Positions 50,365 to 59,596 of a DNA stretch of 64,000 nucleotides are shown here, in pieces. Position 1 is the stretch's first letter. Every line of letters begins with the position of its first letter. A model generated the notes under the pieces. It had not been told where the DNA came from. It saw only the letters and a list, made by a program, of their open reading frames with translations, and made no database searches. The position numbers and the translations under genes are program-made. Where the stretch lies: contig CAYLUZ010000003.1 of assembly GCA_964387025.1 (NCBI GenBank), forward strand, positions 124,001 to 188,000. Reading direction: 5' to 3'. The DNA is from PNON01 sp964387025 (GTDB lineage Bacteria; Chloroflexota; Anaerolineae; Anaerolineales; Anaerolineaceae).

Positions 50365-51062
50365 TCCGGGTTCGCAAACTGATCAAACGCTTTGGACCAA
50401 AAACTGTCCTGAATCAACTTTCATTGGAAGTTGCAGATGGTGAGTTTGTCGCGATCCTGGGTCCAAATGGCGCAGGAAAAACCACTCTATTACGTATCCT
50501 TAGTTCGTTATCCAAACCCACCTACGGTGAGATTTCCATAGCAGGGTTTAATCTTCCATCCCAATCTGCCAATGTCAGGAAGCGCCTGGGAGTGGTTTCA
50601 CACCTCCCTTTGTTATATGGCGACCTAACAGCTGCAGAAAATCTGGTTTTTTACGGTCGGATGTTTGCGGTTCCTTCATTAACTGCAAGGGTCAATGTGG
50701 TATTAAAACTGGTGGGATTATCTCATCGCTCCGGTGATCTGGTGAGAACCTTCTCCAGGGGAATGCAGCAGAGGTTGGCCATAGGCAGGGCGGTGCTCCA
50801 CGACCCTGAGGTACTATTACTGGACGAACCGCATACCGGGTTGGACCAGGATGCCTGCGATATGCTGGATGATGTGCTTAAAGAAGTTGCTATACAGGGA
50901 AGAACTGTCCTAATGACTTCGCATGATTTTGTCCGCGTACAAAACCTTGCAAATCGATTCGATGTATTGTCGCGCGGGAAAATCGTTTCTACGATAAAAA
51001 GTGACCAACTATCCCAGGACGGCTTGCAATCTTTCTACCGCCAGGCACTGGAGCAGAAATGA
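50361..51062 (+). CDS. ccmA: Haem exporter ATPase CcmA
   Basis: ABC ATPase: Walker A GPNGAGKT, signature FSRGMQQRLAIGRAVLH (the FSRGMQQR form is typical of CcmA and related exporters), Walker B VLLLDEPHTGLD, switch TSHD. With CcmB, C and D it drives release of holo-CcmE. GTG start overlapping the previous stop by GTGA. Confidence 0.92.
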   Translation: MIRVRKLIKRFGPKTVLNQLSLEVADGEFVAILGPNGAGKTTLLRILSSLSKPTYGEISIAGFNLPSQSANVRKRLGVVSHLPLLYGDLTAAENLVFYGRMFAVPSLTARVNVVLKLVGLSHRSGDLVRTFSRGMQQRLAIGRAVLHDPEVLLLDEPHTGLDQDACDMLDDVLKEVAIQGRTVLMTSHDFVRVQNLANRFDVLSRGKIVSTIKSDQLSQDGLQSFYRQALEQK

Positions 51063-51748
51063 ATGCATCATCATCACCTTCCTTCTATAAGGCAATGATG
51101 GCAGTGGTGTGGAAGGACCTGACTGCTGAAATTCGCAGCCGGGAAGTATTTTCAGCCATGCTTGTTTTTGCTCTCCTGGTTGTCTTGATCTTTAATTTTG
51201 CCCTGGACCTGGAAGCAGGAACGAGGGCTTCCATCACGTCCGGGGTACTATGGGTTACTTTCACGTTTGCAGGAACACTGGGTTTAAACCGCTCCATGGC
51301 CCAGGAAAAAGACCGCGGTTGTATGGACGGTCTGCTCATGGCACCTGTTGACAGAAGTGCGATCTATATGGGCAAAGTAATAGGCAACCTGGTTTTCATG
51401 TTTGCTGTGGAGATTGTAGTCATCCCGGTTTTCAGCGTGCTCTATAATGTGAATTTGATCAACTTCGGGTTAATATTGGTAGTATTACTGGGATCTGTTG
51501 GATATATTGCTGTAGGTACATTACTGGCGAGTATGGCAGTCCAGACCCGCACACGCGATATGCTGCTGCCGATCTTATTATTCCCGGTAGTCATACCTCT
51601 GATCGTGGCAGCGGTGAAAGCCTCAGCAGGATTTATCCAGTCTCTGCCATTGAACGAGATCACTCCATGGTTGAATTTATTGATCGTCTACGATGTGGTG
51701 TTTCTCGCTGTCGCTTGGATGGTTTTTGATTATGTTGTGGAAGAGTAA
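51059..51748 (+). CDS. ccmB: Haem exporter permease CcmB
   Basis: Six helices and the CcmB motifs VWKDLTAEIRSREVFSAML, GLNRSMAQEKDRGCMDGLLMAPVDRSAIYMGK and LLPILLFPVVIPLI. Overlaps ccmA by ATGA. Confidence 0.93.
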   Translation: MNASSSPSFYKAMMAVVWKDLTAEIRSREVFSAMLVFALLVVLIFNFALDLEAGTRASITSGVLWVTFTFAGTLGLNRSMAQEKDRGCMDGLLMAPVDRSAIYMGKVIGNLVFMFAVEIVVIPVFSVLYNVNLINFGLILVVLLGSVGYIAVGTLLASMAVQTRTRDMLLPILLFPVVIPLIVAAVKASAGFIQSLPLNEITPWLNLLIVYDVVFLAVAWMVFDYVVEE

Positions 51749-51855
51749 AGGAAATGAAAGCAGATTTGAGAATGGAGAAATGATTTGAAATTTAGCCTTA
51801 CTTTTCAAATTTCGATTCTCAATTCTCTTTAGCAATCTCACCTCAGGGAGGTCGT

Positions 51856-52551
51856 ATGCCTAATTTGAAAGATAAGCTTAAGATATTGGATATTATCACA
51901 ATCATCCTCGTGGTCGCTGCTATCGGTATGGTATTTTTCTATGCTCCGATAGAAAGGGTCATGGGTTATGTCCAGAAAGTATTCTATTTCCATGTGGCCA
52001 GCGCATGGGTGGGGATGATCAGTTTTGTTGTGGCTGCGGTGGCGGGTGGTATCTATTTACGCACCAGCGATAAGAAATGGGATGTGATCAGCTATGCTTC
52101 CGTGGAGATCGGGATCGTTTTTGCGATCATTGCGATTGCCATGGGTTCCATTTGGGCGCGACCGATCTGGAATACCTGGTGGACGTGGGATCCACGTCTG
52201 ACAACCACATCGATCATGACCCTGATCTATATCGCGTACCTCATGCTGCGGCAGGGAATTGATGATCCTGACCGGCGAGCCAGATTTGGGGCAGTTTATG
52301 TCATTGTGGGAGTTTTATCTGTTCCACTTACATTTCTGTCTATTCGCATTTTCCGCACCATCCATCCGGTGGTGATAGGTAAAGCTAGTGCTGCTTCAGC
52401 CGCTTTTGATATGGCTCCAAAAATGCTGCAAACTTTCCTCTTTAGCCTGTTGGTCTTTAGCATCCTTTTTATCGATCTGCTCTGGCACAGGGTAAAGTTG
52501 GGCAAACTGGAAGAAGAAGTGGAACATCTTAAGATAACTACAATGGAATAG
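51856..52551 (+). CDS. ccmC: Haem handling protein CcmC
   Basis: Six-helix WWD-family protein that loads haem onto CcmE. Conserved YVQKVFYFHVASAWVGM (axial His), IWNTWWTWDPRLTTTSIM (WWD domain) and FRTIHPVVIG (second His). The start follows CAGGGAGGTCGT. Separated from ccmB by 107 bases, including an A-rich inverted repeat (near 51765-51835). Confidence 0.94.
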   Translation: MPNLKDKLKILDIITIILVVAAIGMVFFYAPIERVMGYVQKVFYFHVASAWVGMISFVVAAVAGGIYLRTSDKKWDVISYASVEIGIVFAIIAIAMGSIWARPIWNTWWTWDPRLTTTSIMTLIYIAYLMLRQGIDDPDRRARFGAVYVIVGVLSVPLTFLSIRIFRTIHPVVIGKASAASAAFDMAPKMLQTFLFSLLVFSILFIDLLWHRVKLGKLEEEVEHLKITTME

Positions 52552-52564
52552 GAAGAAGGATCAA

Positions 52565-52705
52565 ATGGACGAACCCGCTCAGACTGTTCAATACTTTGTT
52601 GCAGGATATGCAGTTATTTTTATTGGAATAATTGGATATGTGGTTAGCCTTTATTTACGGTGGAAGAAACTTCTTGCCGCAAAGAAAATGCTTGAAGATA
52701 AGTGA
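52565..52705 (+). CDS. ccmD: CcmD-like small membrane protein
   Basis: 46 residues: MDEPAQTVQYFVAGYAVIFI begins the helix, and the tail YLRWKKLLAAKKMLEDK is basic, as in CcmD, which aids release of holo-CcmE from the CcmABC complex. ATG 52565 has GGAAGAAGG upstream, 13 bases after the ccmC stop. Confidence 0.8.
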   Translation: MDEPAQTVQYFVAGYAVIFIGIIGYVVSLYLRWKKLLAAKKMLEDK

Positions 52706-52740
52706 TCAATTTCAATTAGTCTTAATATCAGCCAGATAAA

Positions 52741-52788
52741 AATATTCCCTTGCGAAGTGATGTTACCTTCGTAAGTGAGTATTTTTAA
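52741..52788. terminator. Bidirectional terminator of the ccm operon
   Basis: A 17-base stem with one mismatch (52741-52757 with 52767-52783) around TGATGTTAC, T-runs on both strands; it also serves the converging MFS gene. Confidence 0.8.
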
Positions 52789-52824
52789 TTTATAAGTACC
52801 AATCTACAACAATTTATTTACAGA

Positions 52825-54066
52825 CTAAACGGTAACCTCTTTTTTTACGGATTTCCCCATATCTTTGCCAAAGACCGCAAAATAAACAACGCCGAGTATT
52901 CCGAAACCTGTTGCTACAGCGAAATTGGTAAATGGCGAGATATTCCAGAGGAATGCTCCACCAACTGCAGCTACAGCAACGATCACATCCCGCAGCAAAT
53001 AATACAACCCGAACATGCCGGCTTTTTTATCCTCAGGGGCAAGATCCATAATCAGGGCTTTACGGGTGGGTTCGCCAAACTCTTTAAACCCTCTTAAGAT
53101 AAAAGCAAAAATGAGCAGTGTAAAACTTTGAGAAAAATATACCGCAATTGGGAAGGCTGCAAAGAAGCAGAATGTAATTAAAACAAAAGGCTTCTTGGAG
53201 GATCTATCTGCAAGGTATGCGACGGGTATATAGATCAATACTGCTGTGATCATTTCGATGGTGGTGAGTACTCCAAATTGGACGGATGATACACCCACAT
53301 TTTTCATAGCCCAGATGACAACAAATGCGTAAGGGATCTGCTCGGCAAAGCGCACCAGTATATCCGACACAAGTAAATTACGAAGGTCAGGTGACATGAA
53401 TTTCATCAATTTGAGCGGATTACTTTCTGCTTTATGGGCTGGTACAAAATCCTGGATCATCCACTGTTGTAAAACTAATGCAATTACCGCCAATATTAGA
53501 GCAATCCCGAAGGCGATACGAACGCCGTCTTTCTCTCCATATAAATAGATCATGTAGCCGCCCAAAAGCGGGCCAAGTGCCATGGGAAGTCGTTTCACGA
53601 TGGAGTTTAAGGTCACCCCCATGGTGCGTTTATTATTCGGCATCACATGGCTAACAAGGCTCATCGTTGCCGGGAGAGATAAGGAGGTCCAAGATAAGAA
53701 AAAGATGGCCGCCACCAGTACGGCAGGCCATGACGGTATGATGATAACGATCAAATAGCCGAAGATTGCTACAATATTGAAAATGGCTAATGCTTTTTTA
53801 TAGCCAAATCGATCTGCAATATAACCCCCCGGGAAAGAATAAAGCGCAGAAAGCAAGTTGTCGATTCCGTTGAGGACACCAACAATTATTGTCGAACCAC
53901 CCAGAGCCAGGATATAAATGGGCAGGAATCGCTCAGCCATTTTTTCTCCCAGGCCGACCAGTATCACCATGGTCAACATGGCAGCCAGGCTTTTCTTTAA
54001 ACCAAAGAATTGAATGGCTTTGGTAAAAACATTGTTCTTGGATGGTTTTTCGGTCTGATCGGTCAT
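52825..54066 (-). CDS. Major facilitator superfamily transporter
   Basis: Twelve predicted helices, with the motif A-like loop GYIADRFGYKKAL after helix 2 and AYLADRSSKKPF in the second half. Close to drug/H+ antiporter types, but the substrate cannot be read. ATG 54066 with CGAGGAATT upstream. Divergent from the metal ATPase with 167 bases between. Confidence 0.82.
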   Translation of the reverse strand: MTDQTEKPSKNNVFTKAIQFFGLKKSLAAMLTMVILVGLGEKMAERFLPIYILALGGSTIIVGVLNGIDNLLSALYSFPGGYIADRFGYKKALAIFNIVAIFGYLIVIIIPSWPAVLVAAIFFLSWTSLSLPATMSLVSHVMPNNKRTMGVTLNSIVKRLPMALGPLLGGYMIYLYGEKDGVRIAFGIALILAVIALVLQQWMIQDFVPAHKAESNPLKLMKFMSPDLRNLLVSDILVRFAEQIPYAFVVIWAMKNVGVSSVQFGVLTTIEMITAVLIYIPVAYLADRSSKKPFVLITFCFFAAFPIAVYFSQSFTLLIFAFILRGFKEFGEPTRKALIMDLAPEDKKAGMFGLYYLLRDVIVAVAAVGGAFLWNISPFTNFAVATGFGILGVVYFAVFGKDMGKSVKKEVTV

Positions 54067-54154
54067 AATTCCTCGTTGGAAATGCTTCCGGGTAAATTAG
54101 TACAATGGGGGAAATCATACCACCATCGAATTAATAATTCACGAAAATGGCATA

Positions 54155-54182
54155 TTGTATTTTGTGAATAATTTGTTATAAT
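54155..54182 (+). promoter_or_regulatory. Promoter of the metal ATPase gene
   Basis: TTGTAT (54155-54160), 16-base spacer, TATAAT (54177-54182). Confidence 0.55.
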
Positions 54183-54187
54183 TGAAT

Positions 54188-54213
54188 TATCCCCTAACCC
54201 CCCATAGGGGATA
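54188..54213 (+). promoter_or_regulatory. CsoR/RcnR-type metal operator
   Basis: TATCCCCTA (54188-54196) and TAGGGGATA (54205-54213) form a perfect 9-base inverted repeat around ACCCCCCA, lying at the expected transcription start. A G/C tract flanked by AT-containing inverted repeats is the hallmark of CsoR/RcnR-family operators. A CsoR-type gene lies at 61145. Confidence 0.6.
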
Positions 54214-54233
54214 TAAATACAAAGGAGTTCTTA

Positions 54234-56171
54234 ATGGCATTAGATTCTACCGTATTACAAAATTGCCCGGATTGCAGGGTTCAAAAACAAACATTTTTTG
54301 TGAGATACCGGGACTTTTTATTATCCCGTGACACCTTATTGACCTTTGGTAATGCCCTCTTATTAATTGCCGGTTTTGTGGTGACAAATATATTCGGGCA
54401 ATTGGCAACCGGAAAATTGTTATATCTGGCTTCAGCCTTATTAGGCGGCATTCCGTTGTTTATTTTTACTGCACGCCAGGTCTTCATTAAACGTGATATT
54501 ACCGCCGGAGTGATGGCTTCCGTAGCAGTAATTGCGGCAATCATCGTAAAAGAATATAGTGCTGCAGCCCTGGTTGTTTTTATGATGTCAGTAGGAGAGT
54601 GGCTTGAAAACTTTACCATTGCCCGTGCTGATAATGCCTTAAAAGATCTGGCCAGCCTGATTCCATCCACCATTACTGTCCGGCGTGATGGAAATGAGAT
54701 CGTCATTCCAATTGACCAGTTGAAATTGGATGAAACCGTCCTGGTGCATGCGGGGGAGCGCTTTGGTGTAGATGGTATCGTTTCCCGGGGTACCAGTTGT
54801 GTTAACCAATCAGCGATCACCGGAGAATCAATCCCTGTGGATAAAAATCCTGGTGACGAAGTTTTCGCGGGAACCATGAATGACATGGGAGTCGTCGAAG
54901 TAAAGGTTTCGCGGCTTGGAGAAAACACAACACTGGGGCAAATAGTCAAATTAGTGAAAGATGCCCAGGCTTCCCAGGCACCTGTTCAACGTATAGCCAA
55001 TCAGTACGCCCGCATCCTGGTTCCTGTCACTTTTGTAATCGCCATACTCGTGTATGTATTCACCAGGGATGTCATTCGATCCATCACCGTTCTGGTGGTT
55101 GTTTGTCCCTGTGCCCTGGTTCTGGCTACACCAACAGCAGTCGTAGCAGCCATAGGCAATGCTGCCAAAAAAGGTATTCTTGTGAAGGCTGGCTCATCAA
55201 TAGAAATGGCTGGAAAAGTGGATGTTGTTGCGCTGGATAAAACCGGCACCCTCACCATCGGTAAACCAATTGTCCAGGAAGTAATTTCATTGAACGGGAT
55301 CGACAGCAATGCATTGCTGAAACTTGCCGGTTCCGTGGAAAGATTCAGTGAACACCCCATCGGAAAAGCGATCGTTGAAGCTTGTAACCAAAAATCAATT
55401 TCATTGGAAGAACCCTCTGATTTTAAAGTTCAACCGGGTTTTGGGGTGCAGGCAAATACATCCAAAGGAAAAATGGTTGTTGGAACCCGCTCTTTGTTGA
55501 TGGAAAACGGGTTTGCCTGGACTGAATCCATGGAAAGCCAAATGCAGCAGTTGGAAAAATCCGGACAGATCGTGATCACTATCGGTCTCAATGAAGTGGT
55601 GGAAGGATTTATTTCCCTGGTTGATCAACCCAGACCTGAAGCAAAACGAGCCGTGGATGAGCTGAAAAAGATGGGAATAAAACAAGTGATAATGATCACT
55701 GGAGATAATCCTTTTTCAGCTGCTAGAACTGCCAAGGAAATGGGAATTGACCGTTTCTATTCCCAGGTATTACCTCAAGATAAATTAAAGATCATTCGCG
55801 ATCTACAGGCTGAAGGTCACAAGGTCATGTTTGCGGGTGATGGAGTGAATGATGCTCCGGCCCTGGCTGCGGCAGACATTGGTGTAGCCATGGGAATGGG
55901 TGGAACAGACGTTGCGCTGGAGACTGCCGAGATAGGTTTAATGGCTGACGAAATTGAACGATTGCCCCAGATCATCGGTTTATCCCGAAAAGCATTAAAA
56001 GTGATAAGGGCTAATGTGATCTTCTCGATGAGTGTTAATTTGATCTCGGTTTTCCTTGGTTCTTTTGGAGTGATAGGCCCTGTTATTGGAGCATTGATCC
56101 ATGAAGGATCGTCCGTGCCAGTCCTGGCCAATTCTGCACGATTGGTGAACTACAAATTAGATAAAAGTTAA
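54234..56171 (+). CDS. P1B-type heavy-metal-transporting ATPase
   Basis: No N-terminal HMA domain; a CPDC pair sits near the N-terminus. Membrane metal motif CPC (VVVCPCALVLATPT), phosphorylation site DKTGTLTIG, HP motif SEHPIGKA, ATP-binding GDGVNDAPAL and actuator TGES are all present. The last helices read NLISVFLG...ALIHEGSSVPVLANS; this lacks both the Cu+ (YN, MxxSS) and Zn/Cd (DxG) signatures, so the metal is uncertain. The CsoR-type operator and the Cu-type CsoR in the window favour copper. AAGGAG precedes the ATG. Confidence 0.9.
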   Translation: MALDSTVLQNCPDCRVQKQTFFVRYRDFLLSRDTLLTFGNALLLIAGFVVTNIFGQLATGKLLYLASALLGGIPLFIFTARQVFIKRDITAGVMASVAVIAAIIVKEYSAAALVVFMMSVGEWLENFTIARADNALKDLASLIPSTITVRRDGNEIVIPIDQLKLDETVLVHAGERFGVDGIVSRGTSCVNQSAITGESIPVDKNPGDEVFAGTMNDMGVVEVKVSRLGENTTLGQIVKLVKDAQASQAPVQRIANQYARILVPVTFVIAILVYVFTRDVIRSITVLVVVCPCALVLATPTAVVAAIGNAAKKGILVKAGSSIEMAGKVDVVALDKTGTLTIGKPIVQEVISLNGIDSNALLKLAGSVERFSEHPIGKAIVEACNQKSISLEEPSDFKVQPGFGVQANTSKGKMVVGTRSLLMENGFAWTESMESQMQQLEKSGQIVITIGLNEVVEGFISLVDQPRPEAKRAVDELKKMGIKQVIMITGDNPFSAARTAKEMGIDRFYSQVLPQDKLKIIRDLQAEGHKVMFAGDGVNDAPALAAADIGVAMGMGGTDVALETAEIGLMADEIERLPQIIGLSRKALKVIRANVIFSMSVNLISVFLGSFGVIGPVIGALIHEGSSVPVLANSARLVNYKLDKS

Positions 56172-56182
56172 GCAACTATTTT

Positions 56183-56214
56183 CCCGGTTTGATGATTGAT
56201 CAAGCCGGGTTTTT
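56183..56214 (+). terminator. Terminator after the metal ATPase gene
   Basis: CCCGGTTTGAT pairs over 11 bases with ATCAAGCCGGG around GATTG, followed by TTTTTAG. Confidence 0.85.
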
Positions 56215-56329
56215 AGTAGATATATAATAGAATGGCAAAGAGACAATAGAAGGAGGTGAGATCCAGAATAGAACAGTAGTTTTGTGGTTTTCAAGATAAA
56301 AGCAACTATTCAAATAAGGAGAAGCATCT

Positions 56330-57727
56330 ATGAGTACCTTTCGACGGTTATGGACTTTACCTATTGTTCTGATCATCCTGGCAACAATGGCCGCAGGATG
56401 TGCTGCACCTGCACCTGCAGCCGAACCAGTGGAACCTCAGGTAATCACTCAGATTGTCAATAAAGAAGTTGTGAAGGAAGTAGTTGTCACAGCCACACCT
56501 GAACCCAAGGCTGAAGGCGCAGTAACTGTCATACGTCTTGGATCTGGGGATAGCGGTGAAGGATTAAATCCTCACCAACAAATCATTGCTGCGTTCGAAA
56601 AAGAAAACCCGGATATCATTGTTCAATTGGAAGCAGTTGCAGGCAGCGATTATTATGCCCGTCTGTTTACTCAAATTGCTTCCGGTGATGCCCCCGATAT
56701 CATGCAGATTGGTGATGATGCTGTTCCGAATTTTGTGTCCAAAGGCGCTGTTATCCCATTGGATGACTTCATTAAAGGTCAATATCCATTGGATACAAGC
56801 ATATACCTGCCCGGGATGATCGAACCCGGTCAGTATAAAGGTGTTCAATACTTCCTGCCCAAAGATTTTTCAACTATATCAGTTTATTACAATAAAAAGG
56901 TCTTTGACAAATACAAAGTTGCATACCCGAACGAAAACTGGACCTGGGAAGATTTCCTGAAGACTGCCCAGGATCTGACCATTGATGAAAACAGTGATGG
57001 CGTTCCAGAAGTTTGGGGAGTTCAATTAACCGCTAACTGGACAACCGGTTTTGAATACTGGGTGGCTGCAGCCGGTGGTCAATTGATCAGCGATGATGGC
57101 AAGAGTTATGTCGGATATATGGACTCACCAGAAACCATCGCTGCTGTTCAATTCTTTGCCGACCTCTATAACAAATACAAAGTAGCTCCCCCGCCTGCCG
57201 ATTTCAACCAGTGGGCTGGTGGCAATCCTGAGTTCGAAAATGGTACCGCAGCCATGCGTGTATTTGGACGTTGGCCACAAGGTGGTCTAAAAAATAATGA
57301 AAAGATCGACCTTGGCCTGGTAACAGCGCCTAAAGGTAAAGAACAAGCAAATGTCCTGTTCTGGGGAGGTTTCGGTATCTCCTCCACAGCCAAGAATCCG
57401 GAAGCAGTATGGCGTTTCCTGCGCTATTATGCCGGTGCTGAAGGCTCAAAGACCTGGGCACTCCATGGGATTCCTCCAGTAGCAAAAGCTGCTGAAGAAG
57501 TTGGCATGTACACCGACCCGATTGAAGGCGTATGGATCAAAGGTCTTGATTTCTTGAAACCACGCGCTTATGTTTTCACCGATTTCTGGGGTGCAACTGC
57601 TGATCCGGCTTTGAACAAAGCCCTTCAGACTGTCCTCACAGATCCGACTGCAGATGTTGCTGCTGTTATGGCACAGGCTGCAAAAGATGCTCAAGCTGCT
57701 TTAGACGAGAAGTTAGCAGCTCAATAG
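56330..57727 (+). CDS. Carbohydrate ABC transporter substrate-binding lipoprotein
   Basis: Lipobox MAAGC, a Glu/Val-rich linker, then a family 1 extracellular binding protein: IIAAFEKENPDIIVQLEAV, YYARLFTQIASGDAPDIMQIGDD, YYNKKVFDKYKV, WTWEDFLKTAQDL and GGFGISSTAKNPEAVWRFLRY. Binds a sugar or oligosaccharide for the two permeases downstream. Long leader (about 95 bases after a TATAAT at 56223) with an AAGGAGGTGAGATCC segment. Confidence 0.92.
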   Translation: MSTFRRLWTLPIVLIILATMAAGCAAPAPAAEPVEPQVITQIVNKEVVKEVVVTATPEPKAEGAVTVIRLGSGDSGEGLNPHQQIIAAFEKENPDIIVQLEAVAGSDYYARLFTQIASGDAPDIMQIGDDAVPNFVSKGAVIPLDDFIKGQYPLDTSIYLPGMIEPGQYKGVQYFLPKDFSTISVYYNKKVFDKYKVAYPNENWTWEDFLKTAQDLTIDENSDGVPEVWGVQLTANWTTGFEYWVAAAGGQLISDDGKSYVGYMDSPETIAAVQFFADLYNKYKVAPPPADFNQWAGGNPEFENGTAAMRVFGRWPQGGLKNNEKIDLGLVTAPKGKEQANVLFWGGFGISSTAKNPEAVWRFLRYYAGAEGSKTWALHGIPPVAKAAEEVGMYTDPIEGVWIKGLDFLKPRAYVFTDFWGATADPALNKALQTVLTDPTADVAAVMAQAAKDAQAALDEKLAAQ

Positions 57728-57738
57728 TACATATTTCT

Positions 57739-57772
57739 TTTACGGAGCGCCTGATTAAAGGCGCTCCGTAAA
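57739..57772 (+). other. Intercistronic hairpin between binding protein and permease
   Basis: TTTACGGAGCGCC pairs perfectly over 13 bases with GGCGCTCCGTAAA. No T-run, so it probably stabilises the upstream mRNA or partly terminates, giving excess binding protein over permease. Confidence 0.65.
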
Positions 57773-57812
57773 TGGTAGTTCTCAAAATCCCAATTTAGAA
57801 CCGGAAAACTTC

Positions 57813-58733
57813 ATGCAGAATCAAGCTGCCCGAAAACTCCCTCGCTGGAACATGAGACGAAAAGAAGCCCTTGCTTTTTATTTATGTATTTCTCCATGGA
57901 TCATCGGATTTATTCTGTTTTATTTAGGACCGGTCATCGCCTCTTTTTACTTTAGCTTAACCAATTGGGACCTGCTTACCGCCCCCAAGTTTATTGGGCT
58001 GCAAAATTATGTGAAAATATTTACAAGAGATCCACTTTATTTGCAATCATTGAAAGTAACTTTAATTTATACTTTTACTTATGTCCCGCTAGATCTCATC
58101 CTAGGGTTAATGATCGCCTTGCTTTTAAATCGTCCAATTCGCGGAATTGGGATTTTTCGCACAATTTTCTACTTGCCATCAGTATTAACAGGTGTTGCAT
58201 ATGTTGTCATGTGGATGTGGATTTTTAATCCACAGGTTGGCTTGATCAATACCCTGTTAAAATCAATTGGCGTGCAAGGCCCCAGGTGGCTGCTTGATCC
58301 CAAGTGGGCTTTATGGGCGCTGGTCTTAATGTCCATCTTCCAGGTAGGACGCAGCATGGTCATCTACCTGGCTGGGCTGCAGGATGTCCCCAAGGAATTG
58401 CATGAAGCTGCTTCCATTGACGGTGCGAATACCTGGAGCAGATTTTGGAAGATCACCCTTCCACTGCTTACCCCATCCATATTGTTCAACTTGATCTTCG
58501 GGATGATCATGACCTTCCAGTCATTTACGAATGTTTATATAGCTACCAATGGCGGACCATTGGATTCGACATTATTCTACGTTTTATACCTGTATCAAAA
58601 AGCGTTCAGTCTGCTTGAAATGGGATATGCATCTGCCATGGCATGGATCCTTTTTCTCATGGTTTTAATCCTAACGATCATCATCTTCAAAACCAGTGGA
58701 AAATGGGTATTTTACCGATCGGAGACAGACTGA
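57813..58733 (+). CDS. Carbohydrate ABC transporter permease (MalF-like)
   Basis: Six helices, YLCISPWIIGFILFYLGPVIASFYFSLTNWD at the N-terminus and the EAA loop ELHEAASIDGANTWSRFWKITLPLLTPS. Pairs with the following permease. Confidence 0.92.
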   Translation: MQNQAARKLPRWNMRRKEALAFYLCISPWIIGFILFYLGPVIASFYFSLTNWDLLTAPKFIGLQNYVKIFTRDPLYLQSLKVTLIYTFTYVPLDLILGLMIALLLNRPIRGIGIFRTIFYLPSVLTGVAYVVMWMWIFNPQVGLINTLLKSIGVQGPRWLLDPKWALWALVLMSIFQVGRSMVIYLAGLQDVPKELHEAASIDGANTWSRFWKITLPLLTPSILFNLIFGMIMTFQSFTNVYIATNGGPLDSTLFYVLYLYQKAFSLLEMGYASAMAWILFLMVLILTIIIFKTSGKWVFYRSETD

Positions 58734-58734
58734 C

Positions 58735-59595
58735 ATGGCACACTCATCCTCACAATTTCAACGGGGTAACTGGCGTAAAGGTTTTTGGAATGCAGTTGTG
58801 TATGCCATGCTCATTGCAGGTTCATTAATGTTTTTGCTTCCATTGGTATTCGCTCTCACCTCATCTTTTAAAACCAATGGGCAGATCATGGAGATCCCTC
58901 CACGGTGGATTCCGGATCCTTTCCACTGGCAGAATTATCCCGAAGCGCTGACATATATCCCCTTTGCAAAATATACTTTGAATACACTCTTCATCGCAGT
59001 CGGAGCGATCACCGGGAATCTCCTCTCATGTACCATTATTGCGTACGGATTTGCCAGGCTGAAAGCACCCGGAAAAAATTTCTTTTTTATCTTAATGCTT
59101 TCAACCATGATGCTGGTGGAACCTGTCCGGATTATTCCAATCTATATCATCTTCAGCAAATTGGGGTGGGTTGATTCATTCCTGCCCATGATAATTCCTG
59201 CTTTTTTTGGCTCCCCATTTTATATCTTCTTATTAAGGCAATTTTTTATGGGCATTCCCAGGGAGCTTGAAGATGCAGCATTGATCGATGGAGCAAACAG
59301 GCTGCAAATATTGTGGAGGATCATCATTCCAAATGCCAAACCAGCCCTGGCAGCAGTCGCGATATTTAATTTTCAGGGTGTTTGGAACGATTTCCTGTAC
59401 CCCCTGGTTTTCTTACACAACCAAAACAACTATACCATTGCACTGGGATTGAGTTTTTTCAGAAGTACATACTCAGTTCAATGGGGATATTTGATGGCAG
59501 CTTCCGTGGTTGCTTTGCTGCCAATGGTGATCATCTTCTTCCTGGCTCAAAAAACATTCATCGAAGGCATCAGCTTTTCAGGGATAAAGGGATAA
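58735..59595 (+). CDS. Carbohydrate ABC transporter permease (MalG-like)
   Basis: Six helices; the EAA loop ELEDAALIDGANRLQILWRIIIPNAKPALA identifies the MalG class. ATG 58735 is used: GGAGA lies 14 bases upstream and the longer frame overlaps the previous gene. No ATPase gene follows; such importers often share an ATPase encoded elsewhere. Confidence 0.92.
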   Translation: MAHSSSQFQRGNWRKGFWNAVVYAMLIAGSLMFLLPLVFALTSSFKTNGQIMEIPPRWIPDPFHWQNYPEALTYIPFAKYTLNTLFIAVGAITGNLLSCTIIAYGFARLKAPGKNFFFILMLSTMMLVEPVRIIPIYIIFSKLGWVDSFLPMIIPAFFGSPFYIFLLRQFFMGIPRELEDAALIDGANRLQILWRIIIPNAKPALAAVAIFNFQGVWNDFLYPLVFLHNQNNYTIALGLSFFRSTYSVQWGYLMAASVVALLPMVIIFFLAQKTFIEGISFSGIKG

Positions 59596-59596
59596 A

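Noticed and set aside
51760..51835. A-rich inverted repeat resembling sequence at 36570-36605
   Set aside because: Similar GAGAATTGAAAATT-type strings occur at both places, but composition alone could explain the likeness; too weak to call a repeat family.
54281..54949. 222-codon minus-strand frame
   Set aside because: Antisense shadow of the metal ATPase gene, with no family features or ribosome-binding site.
56251..56266. Unusually strong Shine-Dalgarno-like AGGAGGTGAGATCC
   Set aside because: No start codon opens a useful frame after it (GTG gives 7 codons); probably chance in the leader.
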